In this document: piece after piece, positions 56,375-64,000 of the stretch
Layout of the letters: every line of letters begins with the position of its first letter
How positions within the stretch are numbered: the first letter of the stretch is position 1
NCBI RefSeq assembly: GCF_024748615.1
Contig: NZ_CP087168.1
Span: 2,666,001-2,730,000 of the forward strand
DNA: 64,000 bases
Source of the DNA: Pseudomonas sp. B21-048
GTDB taxonomy: Bacteria > Pseudomonadota > Gammaproteobacteria > Pseudomonadales > Pseudomonadaceae
Reading direction: 5' to 3'
Notes under the pieces: model-generated
Told to the model about the DNA's origin: nothing
What the model saw: only the letters and a program-made list of their open reading frames with translations
Databases searched by the model: none
Translations under genes and position numbers: made by a program

Positions 56375-57310
56375 TCAGACTTTGGTGATTTGAGATTTCA
56401 CGGCCAGTGTCAGAGTTAGGCGCCGGTTAGTGTATGTCTTGAAATACCCCTCCTTCGTAGCCTTGGTCTGGCCCGGGATAGGGGATTTCCACAAGCCGAA
56501 GACGATGACCTCGTCGTCTTCATTCAGCCCGTCAAACCAGCTTGCTTTGGCGCCCCAGACGCTCACTTCCAGGCTGATGCCGTTGGTTGGCTCATTGGGA
56601 TCCTGGGAGACCTTGAGCTTTTGAAGGTTGAGGACGTTCCGTGTCGGATCGTCCTTAATGGCTCGGCTGATCTTGCCGACTCGACCTTGGATGGCTATGG
56701 GGTACTGGGTTGTGTTGTGTGAGACGGTGTAGTGGGCCGCCATTTGCCGAGCGTGATCGAAGTAGAACTGGTTCCACGCCACCGTGGTATTTCCCTCGAA
56801 TAGTAGTTCTAGGTGCTGCTCGATGTCGTGGTCTTCATCACATAGTGCGCGCAGCTTGAGGACGCGAAGTGCAGTGTTAATGTAGGCGGAAAGCCGACCA
56901 GAAGTCGATGTGTAGCGTTTTGACACGCTGGGTGTTCTGTCGCCGGCGCTGTCCCTTGATTGCCTTGCGCTCGATTCCAGCTCTTCTTTCACTGCGACCA
57001 GGCGCATCCGATAGCGATTTTTCTGCACGCTTTCGACCAGTCCTTCGGAGGTCTTGGCTACCTCAATGATTTCCTTGTCGACGCCGAAGCGGCAGTTGGG
57101 GCCATGCGCGCCGTTGGATTGCAAGCGGAAAAAGGCACGGACACGCGAGGGCTTATCGTAATAGTCCTTGGTGTACGAAGGGACGTGGCTCACAGTGACA
57201 TCGCAGCGCTCACAGTGCAGTGGTTCTGCGCCCATGCCCTTGGCATAGTCATCTGCAACCCATTTGATGCCATTCCGGTCGAAAGCGTGGGTCATTTTGA
57301 TACCGGCCAT
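56375..57310 (-). CDS. Hypothetical protein with a CoiA-like zinc-finger N-terminus and possible OB-like C-terminus
   Basis: A 311-residue soluble protein. Cys33, Cys36 (LHCERCDV), His69 and Cys73 (NGAHGPNC) form a CxxC...HxxxC set like the N-terminal zinc finger of CoiA-type proteins. A charged linker with a Ser-rich patch follows (about 105-130), then a C-terminal beta-rich region (QGRVGKISRAI ... GISLEVSVWGAKASWFDGLN ... RLTLTLAVKSQITKV) that could be an OB-like nucleic-acid-binding fold. AAGGA lies six bases before the ATG. It converges on the YobI-like NTPase gene with 150 bases between stops. Function unknown; partnership with the NTPase is a hypothesis. Confidence 0.7.
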   Translation of the reverse strand: MAGIKMTHAFDRNGIKWVADDYAKGMGAEPLHCERCDVTVSHVPSYTKDYYDKPSRVRAFFRLQSNGAHGPNCRFGVDKEIIEVAKTSEGLVESVQKNRYRMRLVAVKEELESSARQSRDSAGDRTPSVSKRYTSTSGRLSAYINTALRVLKLRALCDEDHDIEQHLELLFEGNTTVAWNQFYFDHARQMAAHYTVSHNTTQYPIAIQGRVGKISRAIKDDPTRNVLNLQKLKVSQDPNEPTNGISLEVSVWGAKASWFDGLNEDDEVIVFGLWKSPIPGQTKATKEGYFKTYTNRRLTLTLAVKSQITKV

Positions 57311-57804
57311 ACAAATCCTTATGTGCTTGCTACTGGTCTGACTGGGGCGCTGCCCAGCGAGAGGGTTGCAATGGTGAGTCGATGCTCAAGGTCAAAAGTG
57401 TTCTAGGAAAGCAGTCTACTGGTCGAAAGCGCTGTTGCAACTGGAGAGGTGAGATCTTGCCCAGGCAGGATGTAGCTTGAGGTTGAGTGGGAAGAGGGAC
57501 GGTGGCGGGCTACGGCCTCATCCATATCATCCAGCTGATTCGGCACCTGCCCAAACTGCCGGCGCGTCCGGATTGCTTGCTGCGCGGAAATGATCCGTAC
57601 AAACCACCGAATGCCAATTGTCTCCACAACAGTAAGATCGCAACGTCGGCTGGGCGTCTCGCCATTGGTGCGGTGCCGACTTAGTCGAATCAGATGCAAA
57701 AGCACTGCTAGGTTGGCAGAATACATGTGCTCTGCAGAGAGGATTATGGTCTATCTCTCAGGGAGGCAGGGGCCGAGCAGATCCAATGGAGGCGTAAATG
57801 AATA
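57311..57804. other. Region without a supportable gene
   Basis: About 490 bases. Minus- and plus-strand frames exist (for example around 57403-57726) but show no recognisable motif or clear ribosome-binding site. It probably carries the promoter of the zinc-finger-like gene and decayed DNA at the border of the fragment-rich segment. Confidence 0.4.
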
Positions 57805-58130
57805 AGCTGTTCGCAGGGTATTGATCCCTTGGTCGATATCAGCCGGTGGGCCATAGTTTGCACTGATGCTCATGCAGCCGGCACCGATGGCTGAAACCTG
57901 CAGATTGCCTGGATAACGTTTACTCATTTTTCCAGGTCCTCTCGACGGGCTTGTTGGTAGTCGGATTGTGGAGGAGGGGACTGAGGCGCCTGCCCACGTC
58001 GAAGCACCGATCGCCAATGCCACACTTGCAAGCGTGGTTTTAGCCACAAATTCGCGGCGTCCAAATGTTTCGAAAAAGTCAGAACTTGAATTGGATTCTG
58101 GCTTATCGCTGTCTATGGATAAACTCCTGA
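57805..58130 (-). pseudogene. Aldo/keto reductase N-terminal remnant with Tat-like leader
   Basis: Read on the minus strand, a leader FETFGRREFVAKTTLASVAL (twin-arginine-like) precedes MSKRYPGNLQVSAIGAGCMS and ISANYGPPADIDQGINTLRT, the start of an aldo/keto reductase of the GCMxxSANYGPP type. Homology stops after TLRTAY near 57805, where the catalytic barrel (DxAExYG motif onward) is missing. No good start codon is evident at the far end of the leader (AGGAG near 58130 but no ATG). A truncated, dead gene. Confidence 0.65.
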
Positions 58131-58243
58131 AAAATTGTTCGCGGGGCGCACTTCTATGCGCACAGGGTCATCCACTGACAAAACAGCCACTACGACGGGC
58201 TTGCCCATGGACGGAAAATGTCATTGCATTCGGCTACTTCAAA

Positions 58244-58444
58244 TCAGGCTTCATCGTGTGTCAGTGAGGATGACAGTGAGCGGTAGGCGCTCACTTGCTC
58301 GAGAAGAACCCTGGCCTTGTTCTCGGTAGCCCTCGGCTGCAAATCGAGCGACCACGGCTGGCCAGCAGTCAAAGCCACATGAACCAAATGGACGCCAAGG
58401 CCTCTGCTTATGCCAGTGATGAGCCAAACCATTTTGTCAGCCAT
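58244..58444 (-). pseudogene. Short-chain dehydrogenase N-terminal remnant
   Basis: Starts at the ATG at 58444 with AAAGGA upstream and reads MADKMVWLITGISRGLGVHL, the TGxxxGxG cofactor-binding motif of SDR enzymes, then loses similarity after ALTAGQPW and stops at residue 66. SDRs are about 250 residues, so the catalytic Tyr-x-x-x-Lys part is gone. It lies next to the aldo/keto reductase remnant, with the same orientation. Confidence 0.65.
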
Positions 58445-58784
58445 ACGATTTTCCTTTAAAGTTGAAAATCTTACGTCTGGTCTGGCCGGGGCCCTTATCG
58501 CCCAGTTACCAGGAAGATCCATTCTTCTCGTTCAGAGGATGCGAAGGTTTGCATGGTTTGGGTAAAAGATTGCCTAAAACGACGAATCGAATCGCTTTCA
58601 TCTTTATCGCCGGGAAGACAGCGACTTGGATCAACAGCATTTAAATTGGAACAGACAATCACCCCAATGGATTGGGCAATCAGTCCTTGTGTCTATCCTC
58701 ACATAATTTTCGGCTAAGTCACATTCACCCGAATGTAGCGGTACCAACCGCTAATGCCCATGGACAAACAGGACGAGTACGCGC
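58445..58784. other. Intergenic region upstream of the YkgJ-family gene
   Basis: About 340 A/T-richer bases with no gene recognised. It should contain the promoter of the plus-strand gene at 58785. Confidence 0.4.
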
Positions 58785-59531
58785 ATGGAAAATACTGCAA
58801 TACGATTTGCTTGCAATGGCTGTGGAGTGTGTTGCAAGGGGCGCCTGATTCCTCTGACCTTCAATGAGTCGAGAGAGTGGCTAAAGCGGGGCCATGACGT
58901 CGCGGTGATACTTGAAGCATTCGACGAATCCCTTTGGCCCAGTGAGCCTGAGAAGTTCTCGCACAGCGCTAAACGTGCGGCGCAGATTGATAGTGGTAAT
59001 ACCAAGATCAACGTTATCGCGATTTTCGCCGCGAATGCGCTTACTCAATGCCCGAATTTGGACGATCAGGATCGGTGTGGGATCTATGAAGAGAGGCCGC
59101 TGGTGTGCAGTATTTATCCGGCGGAAATTTCACCGTTCATTACCTTGGATCCTGCGAATAAGGTGTGCCCCCCAGAAGTGTGGGAGGCGGGCGAGATAAT
59201 CGTTTCTGATCGGGTAGTCGACCCTGCGGTGCGCATTAAGATCGCGCAGTCCAGGGACGCGGACAGACTGGATGCGCATGCGAAAGTGGCTATCTGCGAA
59301 TCCATGGATATGACGGTTGCGGCGTGGAAAGAAAACGCTTTGGCCGTGTATCTACCGGATAGACAGAAGCTGATGGCTGCGCTCGATCATTATGATTCAG
59401 GTATTAAAAGAGCGGCCCATACCTCGTGGAGCGTGCGCATCGAAGATCATGAATTGCGTGAAAAAGTCAGAAGCAGCGGTGTGCAAGTCGATACTTCGGA
59501 ATCGTCAAGCTACATCTTTCACAAACTGTAG
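58785..59531 (+). CDS. YkgJ-family cysteine cluster protein
   Basis: A 248-residue protein with the cysteine cluster FACNGCGVCCKGRLIPLT near residue 10 and ALTQCPNLDDQDRCGIYEER, PLVCSIYPAEISPF further on, the YkgJ / 'zinc- or iron-chelating domain' pattern (UPF0153). Three to eight cysteines may bind Zn or an Fe-S cluster. Function unknown. The gene is intact amid fragments, so it may be under selection. Confidence 0.85.
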   Translation: MENTAIRFACNGCGVCCKGRLIPLTFNESREWLKRGHDVAVILEAFDESLWPSEPEKFSHSAKRAAQIDSGNTKINVIAIFAANALTQCPNLDDQDRCGIYEERPLVCSIYPAEISPFITLDPANKVCPPEVWEAGEIIVSDRVVDPAVRIKIAQSRDADRLDAHAKVAICESMDMTVAAWKENALAVYLPDRQKLMAALDHYDSGIKRAAHTSWSVRIEDHELREKVRSSGVQVDTSESSSYIFHKL

Positions 59532-59904
59532 AGACATAAAGACCGCTAGTTACGAAACTTCTTGAAATATCGGAGCGGCGCAGATCCAGGAGCGGTTTGC
59601 GAGCCACAATCAGTGCCCGGAGCAGCAAGCGTTCGACATCGATTCTGAAAGAGTTGAAGGTTGACTGGTTGCCGCTTCGCACAACCATGTAGCTGTCAAC
59701 AGCGTGGCAGCTGTCCTCGAAGCCCTTGAGGTACAGTGAGGCGCTCGTTGCTGAGCTGGAGAAAGTTGAGTTCGTGGTCCGAAGAATTAATCTGGATTTT
59801 TTCGATCAAGGCCGCATCTATTAGCCGTCAGAAAGACAGGTAAGATTTGAGAAATTGTGACTGATGGGTAAAAAGGACAAAAAAATAAATACTTAAAAAA
59901 CAGA
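59532..59904. other. Region without a supportable gene
   Basis: About 373 bases between the YkgJ gene and the AMP-ligase remnant. Short open stretches appear (for example a plus-strand frame reading IQERFASHNQCPEQQAFDI near 59583) but stop quickly. Likely decayed coding DNA; no family identified. Confidence 0.35.
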
Positions 59905-60828
59905 ATGTCGCAGACGCTGTTGCCGATAGCCACTTCGACAGCCTGCTGACGGTCGCTCGCGAGCTGGGTCAAGCCAGCCGACTCAATGACCCACGCCTTC
60001 ATCTGGCGCTAATGCCAATGGCGATCCTGCTGGAAAATCTCGGTTGTTATGCTGCGCTGTATGCCGGCGCCGTCCTGAGTCTGCCGAGCCCGCGAACACT
60101 GGGGATTCAAGGCTCTGGTGGGGTGGACGCCTCGAAACTGTTCGCCTGCCTGACCCTGCGCAAGCCCGAAAGCCTGATCATGGTGCCCCAATTGCTGTTG
60201 CTGCTGGTCAACGCCGCCGAGCAAAAAGCCTTCAACGCCCCGCGGTGGGTGGCGCCCGGGTCGCGCTGGAGCTGCTGCAACGGGCACAGCGTCTCGGCCT
60301 GCCGGTTTACGAGGGTTATGGTTTGTCCGAATGCGCCTCAGTGGTGTGCCTCAATCATCCTGGCGTCCATCGCCCCGGCAGTGTCGGCAACCCCTTGTCC
60401 CACGTTCAGATTCGGCTGGCCGAGGATGGCGAGGTACTGATCAGTGGCTCGCCCATGCTCGGTTATCCGGGAGAGCCCCCGAGACCGGTGACTGGTGGCA
60501 CAGCGGTGATCTGGGGCTGTTCGACGACGAGGGTTTCCTCTATCTCAATGGCCGCAAGAAGCACCAGTTCGTCGGCGAAGCGCTGCCGAGTAACCGTGCC
60601 CTGTTGTGGCCGCACAAACCTGACTGCAGCGACGCCGAGCTCGCTGCCGCTGTCGCTCGGGCCAACCCGACTTATGCCCAGGTTCATCGCTGGCCCCGTC
60701 TAGAGCAACCTTTTACGCCCGCCAACGGCTTGCTCACCGCCAACGGCCGACCGCGCCGCGAAGCCATTGTCGAACGCTACCGGCAATGGCTCACCTCATC
60801 CGACCATTGCGGGGAATTCCCGTCATGA
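59905..60828 (+). pseudogene. Frameshifted AMP-dependent acyl-CoA synthetase/ligase
   Basis: The plus strand from about 59905 reads VADAVADSHFDSLLTVAREL then LMPMAILLENLGCYAALYAG, the adenylate-forming family A3-A4 region, without an N-terminus. A frameshift near 60240 leads to GGARVALELLQRAQRLGLPV, YEGYGLSECASVVCLNHPGV and RPGSVGNPLSHVQIRLAEDG; a second in a C-run near 60478 leads to GDWWHSGDLGLFDDEGFLYL and NGRKKHQFVGEALPSNRALL to the end at 60828. One 5' truncation and two frameshifts. Related genes in pseudomonads stand beside TenA/PqqC-like and TPR genes, as the next fragments do. Confidence 0.8.
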
Positions 60829-60896
60829 GTTTTTTTGACAGATTGCAAGAAGCCACCCAGCAAGAGCGTCATCGGCTGGCCTATCGGGTTTGGTGA
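60825..60896 (+). pseudogene. TenA/PqqC-like iron-containing redox protein, 5' stub
   Basis: Overlapping the ligase stop (ATGA) is MSFFDRLQEATQQERHRLAY, the characteristic start of the small helical TenA/PqqC-like proteins that follow this ligase in pseudomonads. A TGA ends it after 23 codons; the remaining ~200 codons are deleted and the sequence joins directly to the TPR remnant. Confidence 0.55.
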
Positions 60897-61119
60897 CGCG
60901 AACAAAGCCGAGCAACTCCTGAAACAAGCTTGGCACTCAATCCCGATGGCATCGACAGTCTGTACTTCTGGGGATCGTCAAGGCCGTTACAGCGAAGCCA
61001 GGGGGGCCTTGCTCAAAGCCTTGAAAGCACCCGCCAGAGCAGGACGAGCAGTGGCCGATAGAGGTCGCCGCCAAGAGATTCAGGCACTGCTGGTCAATGC
61101 CGACAAAAAACTGAACTGA
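60897..61119 (+). pseudogene. TPR protein, C-terminal remnant
   Basis: Pieces in two frames restore DANKAEQLLKQA, then LNPDGIDSLYFWGS and QGRYSEARGALLKALKAPAR, AGRAVADRGRRQEIQALLVN, ending ADKKLN* at 61119. This is a tetratricopeptide-like C-terminus with small frameshifts near 60930 and 60980. Its N-terminus is missing because the deletion fuses it to the TenA-like stub. Confidence 0.6.
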
Positions 61120-61130
61120 CAGGAGTCTTT

Positions 61131-61790
61131 GTGCGCTTATTGTTGATCGAAGATGACCTAGCCTTGGGCGAAGGGATTCATCAGGCCTTGAGCCGAGAGG
61201 GCTACACCGTCGACTGGTTGAAAGACGGCAGCAGTGCCTTACATTCGCTGCTCAGCGAAACCTTTGACCTAGCCCTGCTCGACCTCGGCCTGCCACGCAT
61301 GGACGGTCTTGACGTGTTGCATCGCTTGCGCAAGAGCGGCTCTAACCTGCCGGTGCTGATTCTCACCGCACGCGATGCCACCGAAGACCGTATCGCCGGC
61401 CTGGATGGCGGTGCCGATGATTACCTGGTCAAACCCTTCGACCTGGCTGAACTGAAAGCCCGGCTCCGGGCGCTTTTACGCCGTAGTGCCGGGCGGGCAC
61501 GGGTACTGATCGAGCATGCCGGTATCAGTCTGGACCCCAGCACTCAGCAGGTGACCTATCACAACGAAGCCGTGCCCCTGCCCCCCAAGGAATACCAGTT
61601 ACTCTACGAACTGTTGTCTCCACCGGGGCGGGTAATGACTCGCGAGCGGTTGATGCAACTGCTTTACGGGTGGAACGAAGAAGCGGAAAGCAACACGCTG
61701 GAGGTGCACATTCATCATCTGCGCAAGAAATTTTCCACTGATTTGATCCGCACCATTCGTGGCGTCGGTTATCTGGTGGAAGAACGCTGA
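61131..61790 (+). CDS. OmpR/PmrA-type response regulator
   Basis: A 219-residue two-component response regulator. The receiver has the acidic pair in LLLIEDDLALGEGI, the phosphoacceptor Asp in LALLDLGLPRMDGL, the Thr in LILTARDA and the Lys in YLVKPFDLAEL; the C-terminal winged helix ends LEVHIHHLRKKF, TIRGVGYLVEER. A GTG start at 61131 follows AGGAG. The gene itself is intact, but its cognate kinase, which starts at the overlapping ATG at 61790, is mostly deleted, so the regulator is orphaned. Confidence 0.93.
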   Translation: MRLLLIEDDLALGEGIHQALSREGYTVDWLKDGSSALHSLLSETFDLALLDLGLPRMDGLDVLHRLRKSGSNLPVLILTARDATEDRIAGLDGGADDYLVKPFDLAELKARLRALLRRSAGRARVLIEHAGISLDPSTQQVTYHNEAVPLPPKEYQLLYELLSPPGRVMTRERLMQLLYGWNEEAESNTLEVHIHHLRKKFSTDLIRTIRGVGYLVEER

Positions 61791-61964
61791 TGAGCTCCAT
61801 CATCGGCTCTTCGAACGTTTCTACAGCCATGGAAATGACCAGGGGGCAGGGCTGGGCCTCACCATCGTGCAAACCATCGCCGCCCGTCTGGGCGGTCGAA
61901 TCAGGTTGGAGAATCGACTTTCCGGGGGGGACTGCGTGCGACGCTGGAGATCAGTCATTCATAA
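61790..61964 (+). pseudogene. Sensor histidine kinase, C-terminal remnant
   Basis: After the ATG that overlaps the response-regulator stop, the sequence joins, in a shifted frame, to RLFERFYSHGNDQGAGLGLT and IVQTIAARLGGRIRLENRLS, the G1/G2 boxes of a HATPase domain. A G7 run at 61924 shifts the frame once more; with one G fewer it would end GGLRATLEISHS* at 61962-61964. The sensor, dimerisation and N-box parts, some 350-400 codons, are missing. Confidence 0.75.
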
Positions 61965-61996
61965 CGTCGACTGTTTCAAAAGTAGGTGGCAGATCC

Positions 61997-62440
61997 TTAT
62001 AAGATTGCATCACCCAGGCTTGGCTTCCCGGTAAAGCGCTCAAGCACTTCGAAGAGGATCATCCCCATCAGCATGGCTCCCAAAAACACGCCAGCCTGCC
62101 AGAATCCGGCCCCCAGCCCAACGATTGCGGGGCCCGGGCAGATGCCGGCGATACCCCATCCGATGCCGAATGTCAGGCTTCCTGCGATCAAGCGTCGGTC
62201 GAGTACCCGTTTCTGAGGCAGTTGCATTGCTTCACCCAGCAAAGAGTACTTTTTCCGTTTTGCCCAACCGAATGGCAAGGCAGCTATGGCAATGGCGCCG
62301 ACCATCACCAGTGCCAGTGATGGGTCCCAAGTTCCGGTCAAATCGAGAAACCCCAATACTTTGGTGGGATTTGCCATACCCGCGAGCAATAAGCCCAGTC
62401 CGAACATCAATCCTGCGAGCAACGCAATCAGCGCACGCAT
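61997..62440 (-). CDS. YeeE/YedE-family (DUF6691) membrane protein, second subunit
   Basis: A 147-residue inner-membrane protein of four to five hydrophobic segments with LAGMANPTKVLGFLDLTG and LTFGIGWGIAGICPGPAIVG, a half-length YeeE/YedE module with the conserved Cys-Pro-Gly-Pro. GGAGG lies before the ATG at 62440. It begins 2 bases past the stop of its partner, so the two form a split YeeE pair for transport of thiosulfate or another sulfur compound. Confidence 0.88.
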   Translation of the reverse strand: MRALIALLAGLMFGLGLLLAGMANPTKVLGFLDLTGTWDPSLALVMVGAIAIAALPFGWAKRKKYSLLGEAMQLPQKRVLDRRLIAGSLTFGIGWGIAGICPGPAIVGLGAGFWQAGVFLGAMLMGMILFEVLERFTGKPSLGDAIL

Positions 62441-62442
62441 GG

Positions 62443-62877
62443 TCAGCCCTCCAATAGATGACGAACGACGAAAACGGTTACGAATCCCGCCGTCATGAAG
62501 CTCAGCGTCGCCACCATGGAGCGGAATGACAATCTGGACAGACCGCATACACCATGTCCACTGGTACAACCTGATCCGTAACGAGTACCGAGCCCTACCA
62601 GCAGCCCTGCCGACAGCAGGCTGAGCCCGCCATTCTGAAACTCGATGACGGGGAGGGGAGTGAACAGTAGCCAGATCAGTGGGGCAATAAACAACCCGAG
62701 TAGAAAAGCAGCCTTTTCCGAACGACCTTCATGATCTCGACTGAGTAAGCTACCCAGTAAACCGCTGATCCCAGCCACTCTCCCATTGAGTACAACAAAG
62801 AGCCCGGCAGCCAAGCCAATCAGAGCGCCTCCCGCCAATGACTTCCAAGGGGTGAAATTGATCCAGTCAATGATCAT
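62443..62877 (-). CDS. YeeE/YedE-family membrane protein, first subunit
   Basis: A 144-residue inner-membrane protein with four hydrophobic segments and the family motif [20 protein letters not shown] followed by [16 protein letters not shown]. The conserved Cys residues are those used for sulfur-compound passage in YeeE. The ATG at 62877 is chosen over a long leader frame up to 62988. It precedes and is coupled to the second YeeE half. Confidence 0.88.
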   Translation of the reverse strand: MIIDWINFTPWKSLAGGALIGLAAGLFVVLNGRVAGISGLLGSLLSRDHEGRSEKAAFLLGLFIAPLIWLLFTPLPVIEFQNGGLSLLSAGLLVGLGTRYGSGCTSGHGVCGLSRLSFRSMVATLSFMTAGFVTVFVVRHLLEG

Positions 62878-62951
62878 AGAATGCTCTTGCGCAGGATAGT
62901 GGGTGCCGATCATGGAATAACGGCAAGGGACATTGAGCCAACATCCTTCGC

Positions 62952-63194
62952 CTATTGTTGGCTGATCTTTTCCTTGACACGCAACCATTCCTGCCTGGCT
63001 TGCGGATATTTTTCATCAGCCTGTTTTTTTGCTTCAGAAAATCTTTGGAGGGTTTGAGTCGAAATTGGTTGCTCACTCAAGAGCGCATAGGCTTGAGCAC
63101 TGAGTCGATCGGCTTCGAAGAAGAGCTGATCGGTGCGACTGGTCGATTCAGGACCGGCAGCATGTCGTGTTTTTGTTGATTCTTTCAGGGTCAT
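62952..63194 (-). CDS. Small hypothetical helical protein, 80 residues
   Basis: AAGGA stands about nine bases before the ATG at 63194. The product is hydrophilic and helical, LFFEADRLSAQAYALLSEQP then QRFSEAKKQADEKYPQARQE, without signal peptide. No family recognised. It lies upstream of the YeeE pair on the same strand, with 75 bases between. Confidence 0.55.
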   Translation of the reverse strand: MTLKESTKTRHAAGPESTSRTDQLFFEADRLSAQAYALLSEQPISTQTLQRFSEAKKQADEKYPQARQEWLRVKEKISQQ

Positions 63195-63585
63195 GACAGC
63201 ATTCCTTCCGGCGGAGCAGGAAATTACTGGAAAACGGTACTTCGCTACTAAGATGTCGAGTTGCGCAAATCAGAAACGGGGAATGGGGCTATTGTCCAAT
63301 CGTGCTGCCAATAGGGCTCATCTGTTTGATCTGTATCAATGTAGGGGGAGACTGCTGATGGTGTCCGACGTGTGGTCACGTCAATGGGCGCCCAAAGCCC
63401 GGATTCTTGACCATGATCAACCTTTCGACTGTTATCCAGGCGCAGTCTGTATTGATTCATGAAACGTAATGCGCCGCTTTTATTTGGCGGGCAGAAGAAA
63501 TCGCCATACACAGTAAGACATGTGCAATCTGTTAGCAGGGAGGCTGTATTCCCATCCCCGAATGGGGGCGAACAGAGGACTTGTG
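63195..63585. other. Region without a supportable gene
   Basis: About 391 bases. A minus-strand frame (63248-63511) is open but lacks a ribosome-binding site and recognisable content. It should contain promoters for the genes on both sides. Confidence 0.4.
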
Positions 63586-63825
63586 ATGATCATTGAAATA
63601 CATAAGCAGCATTCAAGGAATCGTTGGTCGGTGCATATGGACGCTTGGGTGGCGGGTTTCAATAGCCTTGGTGAAGCCGAGTCATTCGTCAGGCTGCTCA
63701 AGGCGCGGATTGATGCGCCTCATGACTTGCCGGCCATACGCGAAACTGCATTGTCTGGGCATCTATCGTTTGGCATATCACCCAGACCTCCAGTATCGCG
63801 ACGCTTGCACGCAGACAGTGCTTGA
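63586..63825 (+). CDS. Small hypothetical protein, 79 residues
   Basis: The ATG at 63586 is preceded by AGAGG; the frame extends upstream to 63520 with a poorer start. It reads MIIEIHKQHSRNRWSVHMDA then SLGEAESFVRLLKARIDAPH, a short alpha/beta domain with a Trp-containing strand. The C-terminal 20 residues are low-complexity. No family recognised. Confidence 0.5.
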   Translation: MIIEIHKQHSRNRWSVHMDAWVAGFNSLGEAESFVRLLKARIDAPHDLPAIRETALSGHLSFGISPRPPVSRRLHADSA

Positions 63826-63928
63826 TCCCTAGGGCAAAACCATCAGCCCTGCCATCAGCCGCAAGCGATAGGCTGAAAGGCAAGGCTTAGGAGTACGTCC
63901 TGAGTTAACGTAGAACGCACTCCGCGAT

Positions 63929-63961
63929 AAAAAAAAGCCAGCGAGCACCTACTTTGCTGGC
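63929..63961 (-). terminator. Rho-independent terminator for a minus-strand gene beyond the window
   Basis: On the minus strand GCCAGC / GCTGGC with a 13-base loop is followed by eight T (TTTTTTTT then ATCGCGG). It points to a gene ending to the right of the window, running leftward. Confidence 0.6.
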
Positions 63962-64000
63962 GTAGCCGGTGGCAGTCTCTTCCATCCATTGGTTTGATTT

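Noticed and set aside
57403..57726. Minus-strand 107-codon frame as a gene or transposase fragment
   Set aside because: No ribosome-binding site, no recognisable motif, and unusual codon use; left as unannotated decayed or intergenic DNA.
61790..62002. Frame beginning MSSIIGSSNVSTAMEMTRGQ as a new small gene after the response regulator
   Set aside because: It starts at the old kinase ATG but then runs out of frame across the HATPase remnant, so it is a by-product of the deletion.

Overview
The window looks like a chromosomal segment of a Pseudomonas of the fluorescens/syringae type. This is inferred from gene content (alginate-modifying RTX epimerase, KGG stress proteins, DUF3618/holin-like membrane trio, ornithine and lysine/arginine decarboxylase operon, Pseudomonas-type REP-like sequence) and from high-GC coding DNA with lower-GC patches. 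No rRNA, tRNA, CRISPR array or intact insertion sequence was seen.

Layout. 1-5.5 kb: the end of a tctA permease gene, then envelope and stress genes (three overlapping membrane-protein genes, a ClpP-like protein, a KGG protein, a lipoprotein). 5.6-10.5 kb: an LprI/MliC inhibitor-like protein, two GNAT acetyltransferases, small unknown genes, and a PotF-like binding protein divergent from a LuxR-type regulator. 10.7-19.0 kb: seven co-directional genes (PLP gamma-lyase/synthase, amino acid permease, LysR regulator, threonine synthase-like protein, Lrp regulator, short homoserine dehydrogenase, aldehyde dehydrogenase) closed by a good terminator. They look like a catabolic set for homoserine or a related aspartate-family amino acid. 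19.4-22.8 kb: a lower-GC decayed locus (AlaE-like exporter, unknown protein, cysteine desulfurase-like enzyme). 22.8-33.4 kb: a sugar module (LamB-type porin, pgi, LacI regulator, ribose/fructose-type ABC transporter, P-loop kinase, PfkB fructokinase) with palindromic operators, best read as fructose uptake feeding fructose-6-phosphate into central metabolism.

33.6-37.4 kb: a DUF3224 protein, a thymidylate-kinase-like protein, a LysR regulator and an MFS transporter. 37.5-44.5 kb: a minus-strand operon of ornithine decarboxylase, a second Orn/Lys/Arg decarboxylase, a PotE-type antiporter and a periplasmic binding protein, an acid-resistance/polyamine module. 45.2-50.1 kb: a 1608-residue secreted mannuronan C5-epimerase with an embedded SGNH acetylhydrolase domain (PsmE type). 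50.4-52.2 kb: ribonuclease Z, a 54-residue KGG protein and small remnants. 52.3-57.3 kb: a large YobI-like membrane P-loop NTPase converging on an unknown zinc-finger-like protein, the best candidate here for an undescribed (possibly defence) system.

57.3-62 kb is a graveyard: aldo/keto reductase and SDR N-terminal fragments, a frameshifted AMP-ligase gene, a TenA/PqqC-like stub, a TPR fragment, and an intact OmpR-type response regulator whose sensor kinase is reduced to its last ~55 codons. A YkgJ-family protein lies intact among them. 62-64 kb: a YeeE/YedE pair and small unknown genes. Several frameshifts fall in homopolymer runs, so some could be sequencing errors, but deletions and an in-frame stop argue that most decay is real.
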